From the NCBI RefSeq assembly GCF_002901845.1, contig NZ_PPQE01000025.1, positions 457,393 through 521,392 on the forward strand: a DNA stretch of 64,000 bases, read 5' to 3'. The DNA comes from Staphylococcus hominis subsp. hominis (GTDB taxonomy: Bacteria; Bacillota; Bacilli; Staphylococcales; Staphylococcaceae). Numbering within the stretch: position 1 is the stretch's first letter; each line of letters starts with the position of its first letter. Positions 38,216 to 51,412 of the stretch are shown here, piece by piece. Under the pieces are notes generated by a model that searched no databases, was not told the DNA's origin, and saw nothing but the letters and a program-made list of their open reading frames with translations. Position numbers and translations under genes: made by a program.

Positions 38216-38692
38216 ATGAAAAAATGGATTTTTTTAATGGTATTTGTATGCATGATATTTACGGGCGGTGCAATTTTTGATGGTCTAGACAATCAAGATA
38301 TGACTGAACCTACAATTCATTTTTGGGAAAAAAATCCTATGAAATATAACACATACGCTAAAGGTCAATGTACTTACTATGTATTTGATCGAGTAAAAGA
38401 AGATCATCATTTAATAAGTAACCAATGGGGTGACGCTAAATATTGGGCTAATAAGGCTAAGAAACAAGGATATACAGTCAATGAAAATCCAACTAAGGGT
38501 TCTATTTTACATTATCCAAAAGGAAAACATGGACATGTTGCTTATGTAGAACAAGTCAATAATGATGGCTCTTTAATAGTCTCTGATATGAATTTCAGAA
38601 AACCTTACGAAATTACAACACGTTTTGTAGATGTTTATCAAGTCGATCAATTTAATTATATTCATCCTAAAAGTAACACAAATATGACATAG
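38216..38692 (+). CDS. Secreted CHAP-domain amidase/peptidase
   Basis: The 158-residue protein starts with a signal sequence (MKKWIFLMVFVCMIFTGGA) and contains a CHAP domain. The catalytic Cys lies in AKGQCTYYVFDRV and the His in GKHGHVAYVEQV, with WGDAKYWANKAK between, the usual CHAP layout. CHAP enzymes cleave peptidoglycan cross-bridges or stem peptides in staphylococci. No SH3b or LysM wall-binding domain is present, so it is a minimal secreted hydrolase. Located between the VOC gene and lspA. Confidence 0.92.
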   Translation: MKKWIFLMVFVCMIFTGGAIFDGLDNQDMTEPTIHFWEKNPMKYNTYAKGQCTYYVFDRVKEDHHLISNQWGDAKYWANKAKKQGYTVNENPTKGSILHYPKGKHGHVAYVEQVNNDGSLIVSDMNFRKPYEITTRFVDVYQVDQFNYIHPKSNTNMT

Positions 38693-38776
38693 AAGATTGT
38701 AGCTTTTTTTATGCTAAGTAGTAGGCTATAATGTAGAGTGTTGTCAAAGAGTTGAGGGCTGAATGGAGGCACATGA

Positions 38777-39253
38777 ATGAAAAAGAAATATTATATTGGT
38801 TTATCTTTAATAGTAGCCATCGTGATTTTAATTATAGACCAATTAACTAAAAAAATAATTACAGCAACAATGAACATTGGTGATTCTTATGAAGTGATTC
38901 CTCATTTTTTAAATATTACCTCACATAGAAATAATGGTGCAGCATGGGGGATTTTAAGTGGTAAAATGGGATTTTTCTATATTATTACTCTTATTATTTT
39001 AGCTGTACTTATTATATTTTATATTAAAGAAACTAAATATAATGCGTTTATGCAAGTTGCAATTAGCTTATTATTTGCAGGTGCATTAGGTAACTTTATC
39101 GATCGTTTATTCAATGGTGAAGTTGTTGATTTCATTGATACAAATATTTTTGGATATGATTTTCCAATTTTTAATATCGCAGATTCAAGCTTAACAATTG
39201 GTGTTATTTTTGTCATTATTGCATTGGTTAAGGATGCAACCAAAAAAGAATAG
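38777..39253 (+). CDS. lspA: Lipoprotein signal peptidase (signal peptidase II)
   Basis: Aspartyl protease of the membrane that removes the signal peptide from prolipoproteins such as the one at 12907. The 158 residues have four membrane helices. The catalytic aspartates are Asp118 (EVVDFID) and Asp136 (NIADSS), with NNGAAWG and GNFIDR as further conserved motifs. AATGGAGG precedes the ATG. It is followed 11 bp later by the pseudouridine synthase, the standard lspA-rluD arrangement. Confidence 0.98.
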   Translation: MKKKYYIGLSLIVAIVILIIDQLTKKIITATMNIGDSYEVIPHFLNITSHRNNGAAWGILSGKMGFFYIITLIILAVLIIFYIKETKYNAFMQVAISLLFAGALGNFIDRLFNGEVVDFIDTNIFGYDFPIFNIADSSLTIGVIFVIIALVKDATKKE

Positions 39254-39264
39254 GAGGGCACGTA

Positions 39265-40182
39265 GTGGAAACGTATAAATATAAAATAGAAGATGAAGCA
39301 CTCGTAGGTCAGCGTATTGATAAATTATTATCTGATTTCAATAGTGAGTGGTCTAGAAGTCAACTTCAAGATTGGATTAAAAATGATTTAGTCACTGTTA
39401 ATGGTAAAATAATCAAATCAAATTATAAAGTTAAATTAAATGATGAGATTCAAGTAACTGAAAAAGAAGTGGTTGAAGCCGATATTTTACCGGAGAACCT
39501 CAATTTAGATATTTATTATGAAGATAAAGATGTAGCCATTGTTTATAAACCTAAAGGTATGGTTGTACACCCTTCACCAGGTCATTATACAGGTACATTA
39601 GTTAATGGATTAATGTATCAAATTAAAGATTTATCAGGTATCAATGGAGAGATACGTCCTGGTATTGTTCATCGTATTGATAAAGATACGTCTGGGTTAC
39701 TTATGGTAGCTAAAAATGATGTAGCACATCGTGGTCTAGTAGAACAACTTATGGATAAAACAGTAAAGCGTAAGTATACAGCTTTAGTACATGGTAATAT
39801 TCCTCATGATTATGGAACAATTGATGCTCCAATAGGCAGAAACAAAAAAGACCGTCAATCTATGGATGTTGTTGATGATGGAAAAGAAGCAGTGACTCAT
39901 TTTAATGTATTAGAGCATTTTAATGACTATACATTGATTGAATGTCAATTAGAAACAGGGCGTACTCATCAAATTCGTGTTCATATGAAATATATTGGGT
40001 TCCCACTTGTTGGAGATCCTAAATATGGTCCTAGAAAAACATTAGATATTGGTGGACAAGCGTTACATGCTGGAGTTATTGGTTTTAAACATCCTGTCAC
40101 TCATGAATATATTGAACGTCATGCTGAGTTACCTCAAGCGTTTCAATCGCTATTAGAAGATATTCGATTAAGAGAATCATAA
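39265..40182 (+). CDS. rluD: RluD-family 23S rRNA pseudouridine synthase
   Basis: Isomerises specific uridines in large-subunit rRNA. N-terminal S4 domain (about 1-70, RIDKLLSDFNSEWSRSQLQDW) followed by the catalytic domain with HRIDKDTSGLLMVAK, whose second Asp is the nucleophile, and GRTHQIRVHMKYIGFPLVGD. 305 residues. GTG/ATG ambiguity does not arise, since homologues start near this GTG with an AGGAGG site. It ends the lspA operon, and the pyr leader begins after it. The exact target uridines are inferred from family only. Confidence 0.94.
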   Translation: METYKYKIEDEALVGQRIDKLLSDFNSEWSRSQLQDWIKNDLVTVNGKIIKSNYKVKLNDEIQVTEKEVVEADILPENLNLDIYYEDKDVAIVYKPKGMVVHPSPGHYTGTLVNGLMYQIKDLSGINGEIRPGIVHRIDKDTSGLLMVAKNDVAHRGLVEQLMDKTVKRKYTALVHGNIPHDYGTIDAPIGRNKKDRQSMDVVDDGKEAVTHFNVLEHFNDYTLIECQLETGRTHQIRVHMKYIGFPLVGDPKYGPRKTLDIGGQALHAGVIGFKHPVTHEYIERHAELPQAFQSLLEDIRLRES

Positions 40183-40276
40183 AATTAGAGAATAAAGTCG
40201 TAAATTAAAAGAAAGCATATTGACTTATGAACTAAAAAGATTTAAGCTAATAACAGTTAAAATTAAACAAAACAGT

Positions 40277-40436
40277 GTCTTTTAAAAAGAGTCCAGAGAG
40301 GCTCAAAAGACAGGGTGACTAATGATATAAATATGATTAACTTCAATTGTTCGATTACTATCAGACTAATCATATAAAATATTTTTATATACATTAAACC
40401 TCATGTCTTTATAAAAGGCATGAGGTTTTTTCTTTT
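40277..40436 (+). promoter_or_regulatory. PyrR attenuator 1 (before pyrR)
   Basis: The PyrR-binding hairpin has stem GTCTTTT (40277-40283) with AAAAGAC (40305-40311) and the conserved loop sequence TCCAGAGAGGCT. Downstream is the terminator AAACCTCATGTCTT / AAGGCATGAGGTTT at 40396-40426 with a T-run. UMP-bound PyrR favours the terminator, and without it an antiterminator forms and the pyr operon is read. Confidence 0.92.
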
Positions 40437-40449
40437 AAGAGGTGTAATC

Positions 40450-40977
40450 ATGTCAGAACGTATTATTATGGACAAAGCGGCTATACAACGTACTGTTACA
40501 CGTATAGCACATGAAATTCTAGAATATAATAAAGGAACTGAACAACTTGTTCTTTTAGGTGTTAAGACAAGAGGCGAATTTTTAGCACGTCGTATTCAAG
40601 AAAAAATTAAACAAATTGAACATCATGTAGTTCCAACAGGTACGATTGACATTACTCATTTTAGAGATGATATTGAAAACTCGAAAAAGCCTATCACTAA
40701 AGATGCCATTGAAATTGATCAAGATGTTACAGATAAGATAGTGATTATTATTGATGATGTACTTTATACTGGACGAACAGTTAGAGCATCTTTAGATGCA
40801 ATTTTATTACATTCTCGACCTATAAAGATTGGCCTCGCTGCCCTTGTGGATCGTGGCCATCGTGAACTGCCAATTAGAGCAGACTTTGTTGGAAAGAATA
40901 TACCTACTGCAAAAGATGAAGCAGTATCTGTTTATCTTGAAGAAATAGATGATAGAAATGCAGTAATAATTGAATAA
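40450..40977 (+). CDS. pyrR: Pyr operon attenuation protein / uracil phosphoribosyltransferase
   Basis: UMP-responsive RNA-binding regulator that binds the two leader hairpins described here and also has uracil phosphoribosyltransferase activity. ATG 40450 ([15 protein letters not shown]) follows AAGAGGTG and gives 175 residues. The PRPP-binding loop is [16 protein letters not shown], and [19 protein letters not shown] is the typical C-terminal motif. First gene of the pyrimidine operon. Confidence 0.97.
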   Translation: MSERIIMDKAAIQRTVTRIAHEILEYNKGTEQLVLLGVKTRGEFLARRIQEKIKQIEHHVVPTGTIDITHFRDDIENSKKPITKDAIEIDQDVTDKIVIIIDDVLYTGRTVRASLDAILLHSRPIKIGLAALVDRGHRELPIRADFVGKNIPTAKDEAVSVYLEEIDDRNAVIIE

Positions 40978-40980
40978 CTA

Positions 40981-41183
40981 ACCTTTTAAACCAGTACGAG
41001 AGACTGAAAAAGGTGAAGTATGTAATGGTGAGCGTGTAATGTATTTATTAAATGGATAGATGATATGTCTCACTTAAATTAAATACTTTTCCTATGTCAT
41101 GTTATAAAAAACTTAAAGAAGCTTTTTATAATATTTCATTAATTTATTTTAGTCTCTTTACCATAGTGTAAAGAGACTTTTTT
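40981..41183 (+). promoter_or_regulatory. PyrR attenuator 2 (between pyrR and pyrP)
   Basis: Binding hairpin ACCTTTT (40981-40987) with AAAAGGT (41008-41014) presenting ACGAGAGACTG, and the terminator stem AGTCTCTTTAC (41151-41161) with GTAAAGAGACT (41168-41178) plus Ts. It gives a second UMP-dependent checkpoint before the permease and biosynthetic genes. Confidence 0.88.
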
Positions 41184-41201
41184 AGAAAGGAAGAACATTT
41201 C

Positions 41202-43434
<2,233 letters not shown>

Positions 43435-43436
43435 TT

Positions 43437-44711
43437 ATGAAACTTATAAAAAATGCTAAAATTTTAGACAATGGTGAACTTAAATCAACGTCAATTTTAA
43501 TTGATGGACAATATATCAAGGAAATGAATGAAAATATTAATATTGATGAAGGTACTGAAGTCATTGATGCAAATGGTCAATTTGTAGCACCAGGTCTAGT
43601 AGATGTGCATGTACATTTAAGAGAACCAGGTGGGGAACATAAGGAAACAATTGAAACTGGAACAAAATCAGCTGCACGTGGAGGATTTACAACAGTATGT
43701 CCAATGCCTAATACACGTCCTGTACCTGATACAGTAGAACACATGGATCAGTTGCAATCATTAATTAAAGAAAATGCACAAGTCCGTGTCTTGCCTTATG
43801 CATCAATTACCATTCGTCAAGCTGGTAAAGAGCATGTTGATTTTGAAGCACTTGCAAAAGAGGGTGCATTTGCATTTACAGATGATGGTGTGGGTGTTCA
43901 GGAATCAGCAATGATGTATGAAGCGATGCAACAAGCAGCAAAATTAAATAAAGCAGTTGTTGCTCATTGTGAAGATAATAGCTTAATTTATGGTGGTGCA
44001 ATGCATCAAGGTAAACGTAGTGAAGAATTAGGTATTCCTGGCATTCCAAATATTTGTGAATCTGTACAAATTGCACGAGACGTTTTATTAGCAGAAGCAG
44101 CTAATTGTCACTATCACGTGTGCCACGTTTCAACAAAAGAAAGTGTAAGAGCAATTCGTGATGCTAAAGCAGCAGGCATTCATGTTACAGCTGAAGTGAC
44201 ACCACATCATCTGTTATTAACTGAAGATGATGTTCCAGGCGATAATGCCATTTTTAAAATGAATCCACCATTAAGAAGTAAAGAAGATAGAGATGCATTA
44301 TTAGAAGGATTACTAGATGGTACCATTGATTGTATTGCTACAGATCACGCGCCTCATGCCAAAGAAGAAAAAGCTCAGCCAATGACAAAAGCACCATTTG
44401 GTATTGTAGGAAGTGAAACGGCCTTCCCATTATTATATACTCATTTTGTTAAACAAGGAGACTGGTCATTACAACAACTTGTTGATTACTTAACAATTAA
44501 GCCAGCACAAATATTTGATTTACCTTATGGAAAATTAGAAGAAGGCAGCTATGCAGATTTAACAATTATCAATTTAGATGAAGAAAGAGAAATTCGTGGT
44601 GAAGATTTCTTATCTAAAGCAGATAATACACCATTTATAGGATATAAAGTATATGGTAACCCTGTTTTAACAATGGTTGAGGGTGAAGTTAAATTTAAGG
44701 AGGACAAGTAA
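43437..44711 (+). CDS. pyrC: Dihydroorotase
   Basis: Zinc amidohydrolase closing carbamoyl-aspartate to dihydroorotate. The 424 residues show the metal-binding [15 protein letters not shown], the [13 protein letters not shown] loop, VTAEVTPHH and IATDHAPH, typical of type I dihydroorotases. Position after pyrB and before carA is standard. Its stop lies just before the carA start. Confidence 0.97.
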   Translation: MKLIKNAKILDNGELKSTSILIDGQYIKEMNENINIDEGTEVIDANGQFVAPGLVDVHVHLREPGGEHKETIETGTKSAARGGFTTVCPMPNTRPVPDTVEHMDQLQSLIKENAQVRVLPYASITIRQAGKEHVDFEALAKEGAFAFTDDGVGVQESAMMYEAMQQAAKLNKAVVAHCEDNSLIYGGAMHQGKRSEELGIPGIPNICESVQIARDVLLAEAANCHYHVCHVSTKESVRAIRDAKAAGIHVTAEVTPHHLLLTEDDVPGDNAIFKMNPPLRSKEDRDALLEGLLDGTIDCIATDHAPHAKEEKAQPMTKAPFGIVGSETAFPLLYTHFVKQGDWSLQQLVDYLTIKPAQIFDLPYGKLEEGSYADLTIINLDEEREIRGEDFLSKADNTPFIGYKVYGNPVLTMVEGEVKFKEDK

Positions 44712-44712
44712 A

Positions 44713-45819
44713 ATGTTTGAACGTAGATATCTCGTATTTGAAGATGGTTCATATTATGAAGGATATAAATTAGGGTCAGATCAATTATCAATCGGTGAAA
44801 TTGTATTTAATACAGCGATGACTGGATATCAAGAAACGATTTCTGATCCATCATATACTGGTCAAATTGTTACATTTACTTATCCTTTAATTGGAAATTA
44901 TGGTATTAATAGAGACGATTTTGAATCACTTACACCTACATTAAATGGGGTAGTAGTTAAGGAAGCAAGTACGCATCCAAGTAATTTTAGAAAACAAAAA
45001 ACATTACATGAAGTGCTTGTTCAATATCATATTCCTGGTATTTCAGGGGTAGATACGCGTAGTATTACTAGAAAAATTAGAAAATATGGTGTATTAAAAG
45101 CAGGATTTACCGACAATAAAGAGGAAATTGAATCGCTTGCAGCTAACTTAAAAACTGCAGAGTTACCTCGTGATGAGGTGACTACTGTGTCAACAAAAAC
45201 ACCGTATGTATCAACAGGCTCAGATTTAAGCGTCGTGTTATTAGACTTTGGTAAAAAGCAAAATATTGTTAGAGAGCTTAATTCAAGAGGATGTAATGTT
45301 ACTGTAGTACCTTATGATACTTCAGCAGAGGAAATATTAGCAATGTCACCAGATGGTGTCATGCTTTCAAATGGACCTGGAGATCCAGAAGAAGTTGATG
45401 TTGCTTTAGATATGATTAAAGGTGTTTTAGGAAATATACCATTCTTTGGTATTTGTCTTGGTCATCAGTTATTTGCATTATCTCAAGGCGCCAAAGCATT
45501 TAAGATGAAGTTCGGACATCGTGGTGCGAATCATCCTGTAAAAGATTTACGCACAGGTAAAGTAGATATCACAAGTCAAAATCACGGTTATGCTATTGAT
45601 AAAGATTCTTTAAAAAATACAGATTTAGAAGTGACACATATTGCTTTAAATGATGGTACGGTTGAAGGATTAAGACATAAAACATTACCAGCCTTTTCAG
45701 TGCAATATCATCCAGAGGCAAGACCAGGCCCAAGTGACTCAAATTACTTATTTGATGAGTTCTTAGATATGATGAGAGATTTTAAAGATAATAAAAAGGA
45801 GAGTAAAACGAATGCCTAA
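44713..45819 (+). CDS. carA: Carbamoyl phosphate synthase small subunit (glutaminase)
   Basis: Class I glutamine amidotransferase supplying ammonia to CarB. ATG 44713 ([13 protein letters not shown]) follows AAGGAGG and gives 368 residues; an in-frame ATG 12 codons earlier lies inside pyrC. The catalytic Cys lies in [10 protein letters not shown], His and Glu in [12 protein letters not shown], and the N-terminal domain has [14 protein letters not shown]. It overlaps carB by 8 bp. Confidence 0.97.
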   Translation: MFERRYLVFEDGSYYEGYKLGSDQLSIGEIVFNTAMTGYQETISDPSYTGQIVTFTYPLIGNYGINRDDFESLTPTLNGVVVKEASTHPSNFRKQKTLHEVLVQYHIPGISGVDTRSITRKIRKYGVLKAGFTDNKEEIESLAANLKTAELPRDEVTTVSTKTPYVSTGSDLSVVLLDFGKKQNIVRELNSRGCNVTVVPYDTSAEEILAMSPDGVMLSNGPGDPEEVDVALDMIKGVLGNIPFFGICLGHQLFALSQGAKAFKMKFGHRGANHPVKDLRTGKVDITSQNHGYAIDKDSLKNTDLEVTHIALNDGTVEGLRHKTLPAFSVQYHPEARPGPSDSNYLFDEFLDMMRDFKDNKKESKTNA

Positions 45820-48800
45820 ACGTGACGATATTAAAACGATTTTAGTAATTGGTTCAGGTCCTATTATTATTGGACAAGCTGCAGAATTTGACTATGCTGG
45901 AACACAAGCGTGTCTTGCTTTAAAAGAAGAAGGATACCGTGTTATTTTAGTGAACTCAAATCCTGCAACCATTATGACTGATAAAGAAATTGCAGATAAA
46001 GTATATATTGAACCTTTAACTCATGACTTTATTGCACGTATCATTCGTAAAGAACAACCTGATGCATTATTACCTACATTAGGTGGACAAACAGGTTTGA
46101 ATATGGCAATACAATTACATGATAGCGGTGTATTAAAAGCAAATAATGTAGAGTTATTAGGTACAAAATTAGAATCTATACAACAAGCAGAAGATAGAGA
46201 ATTATTCCGATCATTGATGAATGATTTAGATGTTCCAGTACCTGAAAGTGATATAGTAAATACTGTGGAACAAGCATTTGCATTCAAAGAACAAGTGGGA
46301 TATCCATTAATTGTACGCCCTGCCTTTACAATGGGAGGTACTGGTGGTGGTATCTGTCATAATGATGAAGAATTAAAAGAAGTTGTAAGTAATGGATTAC
46401 ATTATAGTCCAGCGACTCAATGTTTAATTGAAAAATCAATAGCAGGATATAAAGAAATTGAATATGAAGTTATGCGTGATAAAAATGACAATGCCATTGT
46501 AGTATGTAATATGGAAAATATTGACCCAGTAGGTATCCATACTGGAGATTCAGTGGTTGTAGCTCCTAGTCAGACACTATCAGATGTTGAATACCAAATG
46601 TTACGTGATGTATCGCTTAAAGTGATTCGTGCTTTAGGTATTGAAGGTGGTTGTAATGTACAGCTGGCTTTAGATCCATATTCCTTAAATTATTACATCA
46701 TTGAAGTTAATCCACGTGTGTCTCGTTCATCTGCACTAGCATCAAAAGCAACAGGCTATCCAATTGCTAAATTGGCGGCTAAAATTGCGGTTGGTTTAAC
46801 ATTAGATGAGATGCTAAATCCTATAACTGGAACATCTTATGCTGCTTTTGAACCAACACTTGATTATGTCATTTCAAAAATTCCACGTTTTCCATTTGAT
46901 AAATTCGAAAAAGGGGAACGTGAATTAGGAACGCAAATGAAGGCTACTGGTGAAGTGATGGCTATTGGTCGTACATATGAAGAATCATTATTAAAAGCGA
47001 TTCGTTCATTAGAATATGGTGTTCATCATCTTGGTTTACCAAATGGTGAAAATTATGACTTAGATTACATTAAAGAACGTATCAGTCATCAAGATGATGA
47101 GCGTTTATTCTTTATTGGTGAAGCGATTCGACGTGGCACATCATTACAAGAAATTCATGACATGACTAAAATTGATTATTTCTTCTTAAATAAATTCCTT
47201 AATATTATTCATATTGAACATGAACTTAAAGCGCATCCAGGAGACTTAGAATATCTTAAATATGCAAAAGATTATGGTTTCAGTGATAAAGTGATTGCTC
47301 ATCGCTTTGATATGACAGAAGAAGAAGTATATCAATTACGTCAAGATAATGATATTAAACCTGTATATAAAATGGTAGATACGTGTGCAGCAGAATTTGA
47401 ATCATCTACACCATATTATTACGGAACATATGAAACAGAAAATGAATCTGTAGTTACAGATAAAGAGAAAATTTTAGTATTAGGTTCTGGACCAATACGT
47501 ATCGGACAAGGTGTAGAGTTTGATTATGCGACAGTACATGCCGTTTGGGCAATTCAAAATGCCGGATATGAAGCGATTATTGTTAATAATAATCCAGAGA
47601 CAGTATCAACAGACTTTTCAATTTCAGATAAATTATATTTTGAACCGCTAACTGAAGAAGATGTAATGAATATTATTAATTTAGAGCAACCTAAAGGTGT
47701 AGTAGTTCAATTTGGCGGTCAAACAGCAATCAATTTAGCTGATAAATTAGCTAAACATGGTGTGAAAATCTTAGGAACATCACTAGAAGATTTAAATCGT
47801 GCAGAAGATAGAAAAGAATTTGAAGCACTTTTAAGAAAAATTGATGTTCCACAACCTAAAGGTAAAACAGCAACTTCTCCTAAAGAAGCATTAGAAAATG
47901 CACGTGAAATTGGTTATCCAGTAGTTGTAAGACCTTCTTATGTATTAGGTGGTCGTGCCATGGAGATTGTAAATAGTGATGCAGAATTAGAAAATTATAT
48001 GGAGCAAGCTGTTAAAGCAAGTCCAGAACATCCAGTATTAGTGGATAGATATTTAACAGGTAAAGAAATAGAAGTCGATGCAATTTCTGATGGTGAAACA
48101 GTTATTATTCCTGGTATTATGGAGCATATTGAACGTGCAGGTGTTCATAGCGGTGATTCAATTGCAGTGTATCCACCACAAACATTGAGCGATGAAGAAA
48201 TAAAAACACTCGAAGATTATACAATTAAATTAGCTAAAGGATTAAACATTGTAGGACTCATCAATATTCAATTCGTTATTGCACATGATGGTGTGTATGT
48301 ATTAGAAGTTAACCCACGTGCAAGTCGTACAGTGCCTTTCTTAAGTAAAATTACTGATATTCAAATGGCACAACTTGCCATGCAAGCGATAATGGGCACA
48401 AAGCTTAAAGATTTAGGCTATCAACAAGGTATTCAACCATATTCAGAGGGTGTGTTTGTTAAAGCACCGGTATTTAGTTTTAATAAATTAAAAAATGTTG
48501 ACATTACACTTGGACCTGAAATGAAATCTACCGGTGAAGTGATGGGTAAAGATTTAACACTTGAAAAAGCTTTATATAAAGGTTTAACAGGTAGTGGGGT
48601 AGAAGTAAAAGATCATGGTACAGTATTAATGACAGTAAGCGATAAAGATAAAGAAGAAATCGTTGATATTGCTCACCGTTTAAATGAAGTAGGTTATAAA
48701 ATCTTAGCTACACAAGGTACTGCACAAAAATTAGAAGCGCACAATATCCCTGTTGAAGTTGTGGGTAAAATCGGTGGAGAAGATGATTTATTAACACGTA

Positions 48801-48985
48801 TTCAAAATGGGGATGTACAAATTGTTATTAACACAATGACAAAAGGTAAAGAAGTTGAAAGAGATGGCTTCCAAATTCGACGTACTACTGTAGAAAACGG
48901 AGTGCCATGTTTAACTTCATTAGATACTGCAAGTGCATTAACAAATGTCATTGAAAGTATGACATTTTCAATGAGAAATATGTAA
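45812..48985 (+). CDS. carB: Carbamoyl phosphate synthase large subunit
   Basis: Makes carbamoyl phosphate from bicarbonate, ammonia and two ATP for pyrimidine and arginine synthesis. The 1057 residues consist of two homologous ATP-grasp halves ([19 protein letters not shown] near 12 and [18 protein letters not shown] near 550), an oligomerisation segment between and a C-terminal allosteric domain ([17 protein letters not shown]). Single CarAB in a pyr operon implies PyrR control. A terminator follows. Confidence 0.98.
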   Translation: MPKRDDIKTILVIGSGPIIIGQAAEFDYAGTQACLALKEEGYRVILVNSNPATIMTDKEIADKVYIEPLTHDFIARIIRKEQPDALLPTLGGQTGLNMAIQLHDSGVLKANNVELLGTKLESIQQAEDRELFRSLMNDLDVPVPESDIVNTVEQAFAFKEQVGYPLIVRPAFTMGGTGGGICHNDEELKEVVSNGLHYSPATQCLIEKSIAGYKEIEYEVMRDKNDNAIVVCNMENIDPVGIHTGDSVVVAPSQTLSDVEYQMLRDVSLKVIRALGIEGGCNVQLALDPYSLNYYIIEVNPRVSRSSALASKATGYPIAKLAAKIAVGLTLDEMLNPITGTSYAAFEPTLDYVISKIPRFPFDKFEKGERELGTQMKATGEVMAIGRTYEESLLKAIRSLEYGVHHLGLPNGENYDLDYIKERISHQDDERLFFIGEAIRRGTSLQEIHDMTKIDYFFLNKFLNIIHIEHELKAHPGDLEYLKYAKDYGFSDKVIAHRFDMTEEEVYQLRQDNDIKPVYKMVDTCAAEFESSTPYYYGTYETENESVVTDKEKILVLGSGPIRIGQGVEFDYATVHAVWAIQNAGYEAIIVNNNPETVSTDFSISDKLYFEPLTEEDVMNIINLEQPKGVVVQFGGQTAINLADKLAKHGVKILGTSLEDLNRAEDRKEFEALLRKIDVPQPKGKTATSPKEALENAREIGYPVVVRPSYVLGGRAMEIVNSDAELENYMEQAVKASPEHPVLVDRYLTGKEIEVDAISDGETVIIPGIMEHIERAGVHSGDSIAVYPPQTLSDEEIKTLEDYTIKLAKGLNIVGLINIQFVIAHDGVYVLEVNPRASRTVPFLSKITDIQMAQLAMQAIMGTKLKDLGYQQGIQPYSEGVFVKAPVFSFNKLKNVDITLGPEMKSTGEVMGKDLTLEKALYKGLTGSGVEVKDHGTVLMTVSDKDKEEIVDIAHRLNEVGYKILATQGTAQKLEAHNIPVEVVGKIGGEDDLLTRIQNGDVQIVINTMTKGKEVERDGFQIRRTTVENGVPCLTSLDTASALTNVIESMTFSMRNM

Positions 48986-48997
48986 TGCCATAATTAT

Positions 48998-49050
48998 AAG
49001 CGACTTATGTGTTAACTTGCTTTATGTTTAAGCACAAGTCGCTTCTTTTT
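48998..49050 (+). terminator. Hairpin terminator between carB and pyrF
   Basis: AAGCGACTT (48998-49006) pairs with AAGTCGCTT (49036-49044), followed by CTTTTT. The remaining pyr genes start 40 bp later, so read-through or a separate promoter is needed for pyrFE. Confidence 0.75.
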
Positions 49051-49085
49051 AAAATAAAAGTGAGTTATTTAAAGGAGTTTAATGA

Positions 49086-49778
49086 ATGAGAGATTTACCA
49101 ATTATAGCTTTAGATTTTGATTCTGAGAATCATGTTCTTGATTTTTTAGATCAATTTGATGAACCACTTTTTGTAAAAGTAGGAATGGAATTATATTATC
49201 AAACTGGACCAGCTTTAATTAAGAAAATAAAAGAACGTGGACATGATATATTTTTAGACCTTAAGTTACACGATATTCCTAATACAGTTCAAAAAGCTAT
49301 GGAGGGTTTAGGTAAGTTAAATGTTGATTTAGTTAACGTGCATGCTGCTGGTGGAACTGAAATGATGAAACATGCTGTAAAAGGGTTACGTAAATATAAT
49401 GAAACTACTAAAATAATAGCAGTGACTCAATTAACATCAACGACTGAAGAAATGCTTCATCAAGAACAAAATATCCAAACGTCTATTGAAGAAGCAGTGT
49501 TGAATTATGCAAAATTAGCGCAAGAGTCAGGATTAGATGGCGTAGTATGTTCGCCATTAGAAGCTAAATTACTGACAAAGTCCCTGGGTTCTGAATTTTT
49601 AAAAGTGACGCCTGGTATCAGACCTAAAGGTGCAGCGGTGAATGATCAAAAACGTATTACAACTCCAGAAGACGCGAAACAATTAGGTTCAACACACATT
49701 GTAGTGGGTCGTCCAATAACTCAAAGTGAGCATCCACAAGAGAGTTATACAAAAATAAAGGAAAGTTGGTTAGGTTAA
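49086..49778 (+). CDS. pyrF: Orotidine-5'-phosphate decarboxylase
   Basis: Decarboxylates OMP to UMP, the last step of the pathway. The 230 residues have the catalytic core [13 protein letters not shown], the (beta/alpha)8 barrel, TQLTS and the phosphate-binding VTPGIRPKG / VVGRPIT motifs. AAAGGAG site. pyrE begins 2 bases after the stop. Confidence 0.97.
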   Translation: MRDLPIIALDFDSENHVLDFLDQFDEPLFVKVGMELYYQTGPALIKKIKERGHDIFLDLKLHDIPNTVQKAMEGLGKLNVDLVNVHAAGGTEMMKHAVKGLRKYNETTKIIAVTQLTSTTEEMLHQEQNIQTSIEEAVLNYAKLAQESGLDGVVCSPLEAKLLTKSLGSEFLKVTPGIRPKGAAVNDQKRITTPEDAKQLGSTHIVVGRPITQSEHPQESYTKIKESWLG

Positions 49779-49779
49779 T

Positions 49780-50388
49780 ATGTCAAAACACATAGCAAAA
49801 TCATTATTAGATATTGAAGCAGTAAGTTTATCACCCAATGACTTATTCACATGGAGTTCAGGCATAAAATCACCTATCTATTGTGATAATCGTATTACAT
49901 TAGGTTACCCTAAAGTACGTCAAGACATTCGTGATGGATTAAGTGAACTTATTACAGAACATTTTGGTAATGTAGAGGTTATTTCAGGAACAGCCACTGC
50001 TGGTATTCCACATGCTGCTTATATTTCTGAAAAACTAAACTTACCAATGAACTATGTACGATCTAAAAGTAAAAGTCATGGTAAACAAAATCAAATTGAA
50101 GGCGCACAAAGTAAAAATAAAAAAGTCGTTGTCGTTGAAGATTTAATTTCAACAGGGGGGTCATCAATTACTGCAGTGGAAGCTTTAAAAGAAGCAGGGG
50201 CTGAAGTCGTAGGTGTAGTTGCAATCTTTACTTATGGTCTAGCTAAAGCAGACGACATGTTCAAACAAGCGAATCTACCATTCTATACGCTAAGTAATTA
50301 TAATGAACTTATTGAAGTAGCTAAAGAAGAAGGCAAAATTTCAGAAAATGATATTCAAACATTAGTGGATTGGCGCGATAATCTCTAA
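49780..50388 (+). CDS. pyrE: Orotate phosphoribosyltransferase
   Basis: Adds orotate to PRPP to form OMP. The 202 residues carry the PRPP loop [15 protein letters not shown] at about 110-125 and the [13 protein letters not shown] segment. Order pyrF-pyrE is standard for Firmicutes, and the start is tightly coupled to the pyrF stop. The next small gene begins about 23 bases later and may be the end of the same transcript. Confidence 0.97.
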   Translation: MSKHIAKSLLDIEAVSLSPNDLFTWSSGIKSPIYCDNRITLGYPKVRQDIRDGLSELITEHFGNVEVISGTATAGIPHAAYISEKLNLPMNYVRSKSKSHGKQNQIEGAQSKNKKVVVVEDLISTGGSSITAVEALKEAGAEVVGVVAIFTYGLAKADDMFKQANLPFYTLSNYNELIEVAKEEGKISENDIQTLVDWRDNL

Positions 50389-50411
50389 GTATCGCTTAAA
50401 GGGTGATAAAG

Positions 50412-50627
50412 TTGGCTAAAGACAAAGATAATAATGCATTTTATAATCATTTAAAACATGTGAATCAATTTTTATACAGTGAAAAAGAATTTAAACAAAC
50501 AGCACATGTATTAACTATTAAAGAAAGTATTAAACATATGCATCACGCACAAATGGAATCTTTTGAGCATACAAGTGACTTCTTTAAAAAAGCCAAAGCA
50601 CGTTTACGTCAAAAAGATAAAATCTAA
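50412..50627 (+). CDS. Small conserved-looking protein of unknown function
   Basis: A 71-residue hydrophilic protein (MAKDKDNNAFYNHLKHVN... RLRQKDKI), mainly helical, rich in His and Lys, no signal or membrane segment. TTG 50412 is chosen because it sits 5 bases after AAAGGGTGA; a GTG three codons upstream lacks spacing. It follows pyrE in the same direction and ends at a bidirectional terminator, so it is probably read with the pyr operon. I do not recognise the family. Confidence 0.7.
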   Translation: MAKDKDNNAFYNHLKHVNQFLYSEKEFKQTAHVLTIKESIKHMHHAQMESFEHTSDFFKKAKARLRQKDKI

Positions 50628-50631
50628 ATAT

Positions 50632-50685
50632 AGAAAAAAGATACATATAAATAATGAATCAACATGTTTATATGTATCTTTTTAT
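50632..50685. terminator. Bidirectional terminator
   Basis: Stem AAAAAGATACATATAAA (about 50634-50651) with TTTATATGTATCTTTTT (50667-50683). A-run on one side and T-run on the other let it end transcription from both strands. Confidence 0.85.
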
Positions 50686-50702
50686 ATCAATCTATAATTA
50701 AC

Positions 50703-50786
50703 TTAACGTATAAAGATTTTAATTAACACCCATCCGATTAATAAAACGATGACCATTGCTAATAGTGGTAGAATATAATGCATCAT
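50703..50786 (-). CDS. 27-residue membrane microprotein
   Basis: On the minus strand an ATG (50786-50784) preceded by AGGAGG (50800-50795, 8-base spacing) opens MMHYILPLLAMVIVLLIGWV ... LIKIFIR, ending at TAA 50703. It is one hydrophobic helix with a basic end, the plan of small membrane proteins such as stress-response or regulatory microproteins and type I toxins. A second ATG is the next codon. The strong ribosome site and bidirectional terminator downstream support expression. No family assignment made. Confidence 0.65.
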   Translation of the reverse strand: MMHYILPLLAMVIVLLIGWVLIKIFIR

Positions 50787-50946
50787 ATTAAGTGCCTCCT
50801 ATTATACTTTTATTTAATTTTAACTGTTTATGGAAAGTTTTCAAAATTAAAGCTACTTTTAATTCAAAGTTCTTAATAGCTAACTTTTTATTATTTTTAA
50901 AAATAGTTTAAAATAGACATTAATTATAAATTATAGGAGGATTACA

Positions 50947-51351
50947 ATGGAAATACCTAAAGTGACACCATTTTTAATGTTTAATAATCAGGCTGAAGAA
51001 GCAGTCAATTTATATACGAGCTTATTTAAAAACAGTGAGATTTTAACAATGGTAAAATACGGAGAAGACGGTCCTGGAGAACCTGGGACAGTTCAACATT
51101 CTATTTTCACATTAAATGGTCAAGTCTTCATGGCGATAGATGCCGATAATGGTGAAGAATTACCAATGAATCCTTCCATCTCTTTATATGTCACTGTTGA
51201 AGATGTTATGGAAATGGAACGTTTATTTAATGGTCTAAAAAAAGAAGGCGCTATACTTATGCCTAAAACTCCTATGCCACCATTTCGTGAGTTTGCATGG
51301 GTGCAAGATAAATTTGGAGTAAGTTTCCAACTTGCATTACCAGAAAAATAG
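50947..51351 (+). CDS. PhnB/VOC-fold protein (3-demethylubiquinone methyltransferase-like)
   Basis: A 134-residue single VOC-type fold of the PhnB family (PF06983-like): MEIPKVTPFLMFNNQAEEAVNLYTSLF at the start, YGEDGPGEPGTVQHSIFTLNGQ and FREFAWVQDKFGVSFQL at the end. The old name '3-demethylubiquinone-9 3-methyltransferase' is misleading; these are small metal-fold proteins of unknown substrate. Strong AGGAGG site. Convergent with rqcH, separated by a bidirectional terminator. Confidence 0.88.
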   Translation: MEIPKVTPFLMFNNQAEEAVNLYTSLFKNSEILTMVKYGEDGPGEPGTVQHSIFTLNGQVFMAIDADNGEELPMNPSISLYVTVEDVMEMERLFNGLKKEGAILMPKTPMPPFREFAWVQDKFGVSFQLALPEK

Positions 51352-51365
51352 ACGCTATGATATAT

Positions 51366-51411
51366 AAAATCCGTAGATGACTTGAAAAAAGCATCTACGG
51401 ATTTTTATTTT
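51366..51411. terminator. Bidirectional terminator between PhnB-like gene and rqcH
   Basis: AAAATCCGTAGATG (51366-51379) pairs with CATCTACGGATTTT (51392-51405). The flanks are A-rich on one side and T-rich on the other. Confidence 0.9.
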
Positions 51412-51412
51412 T

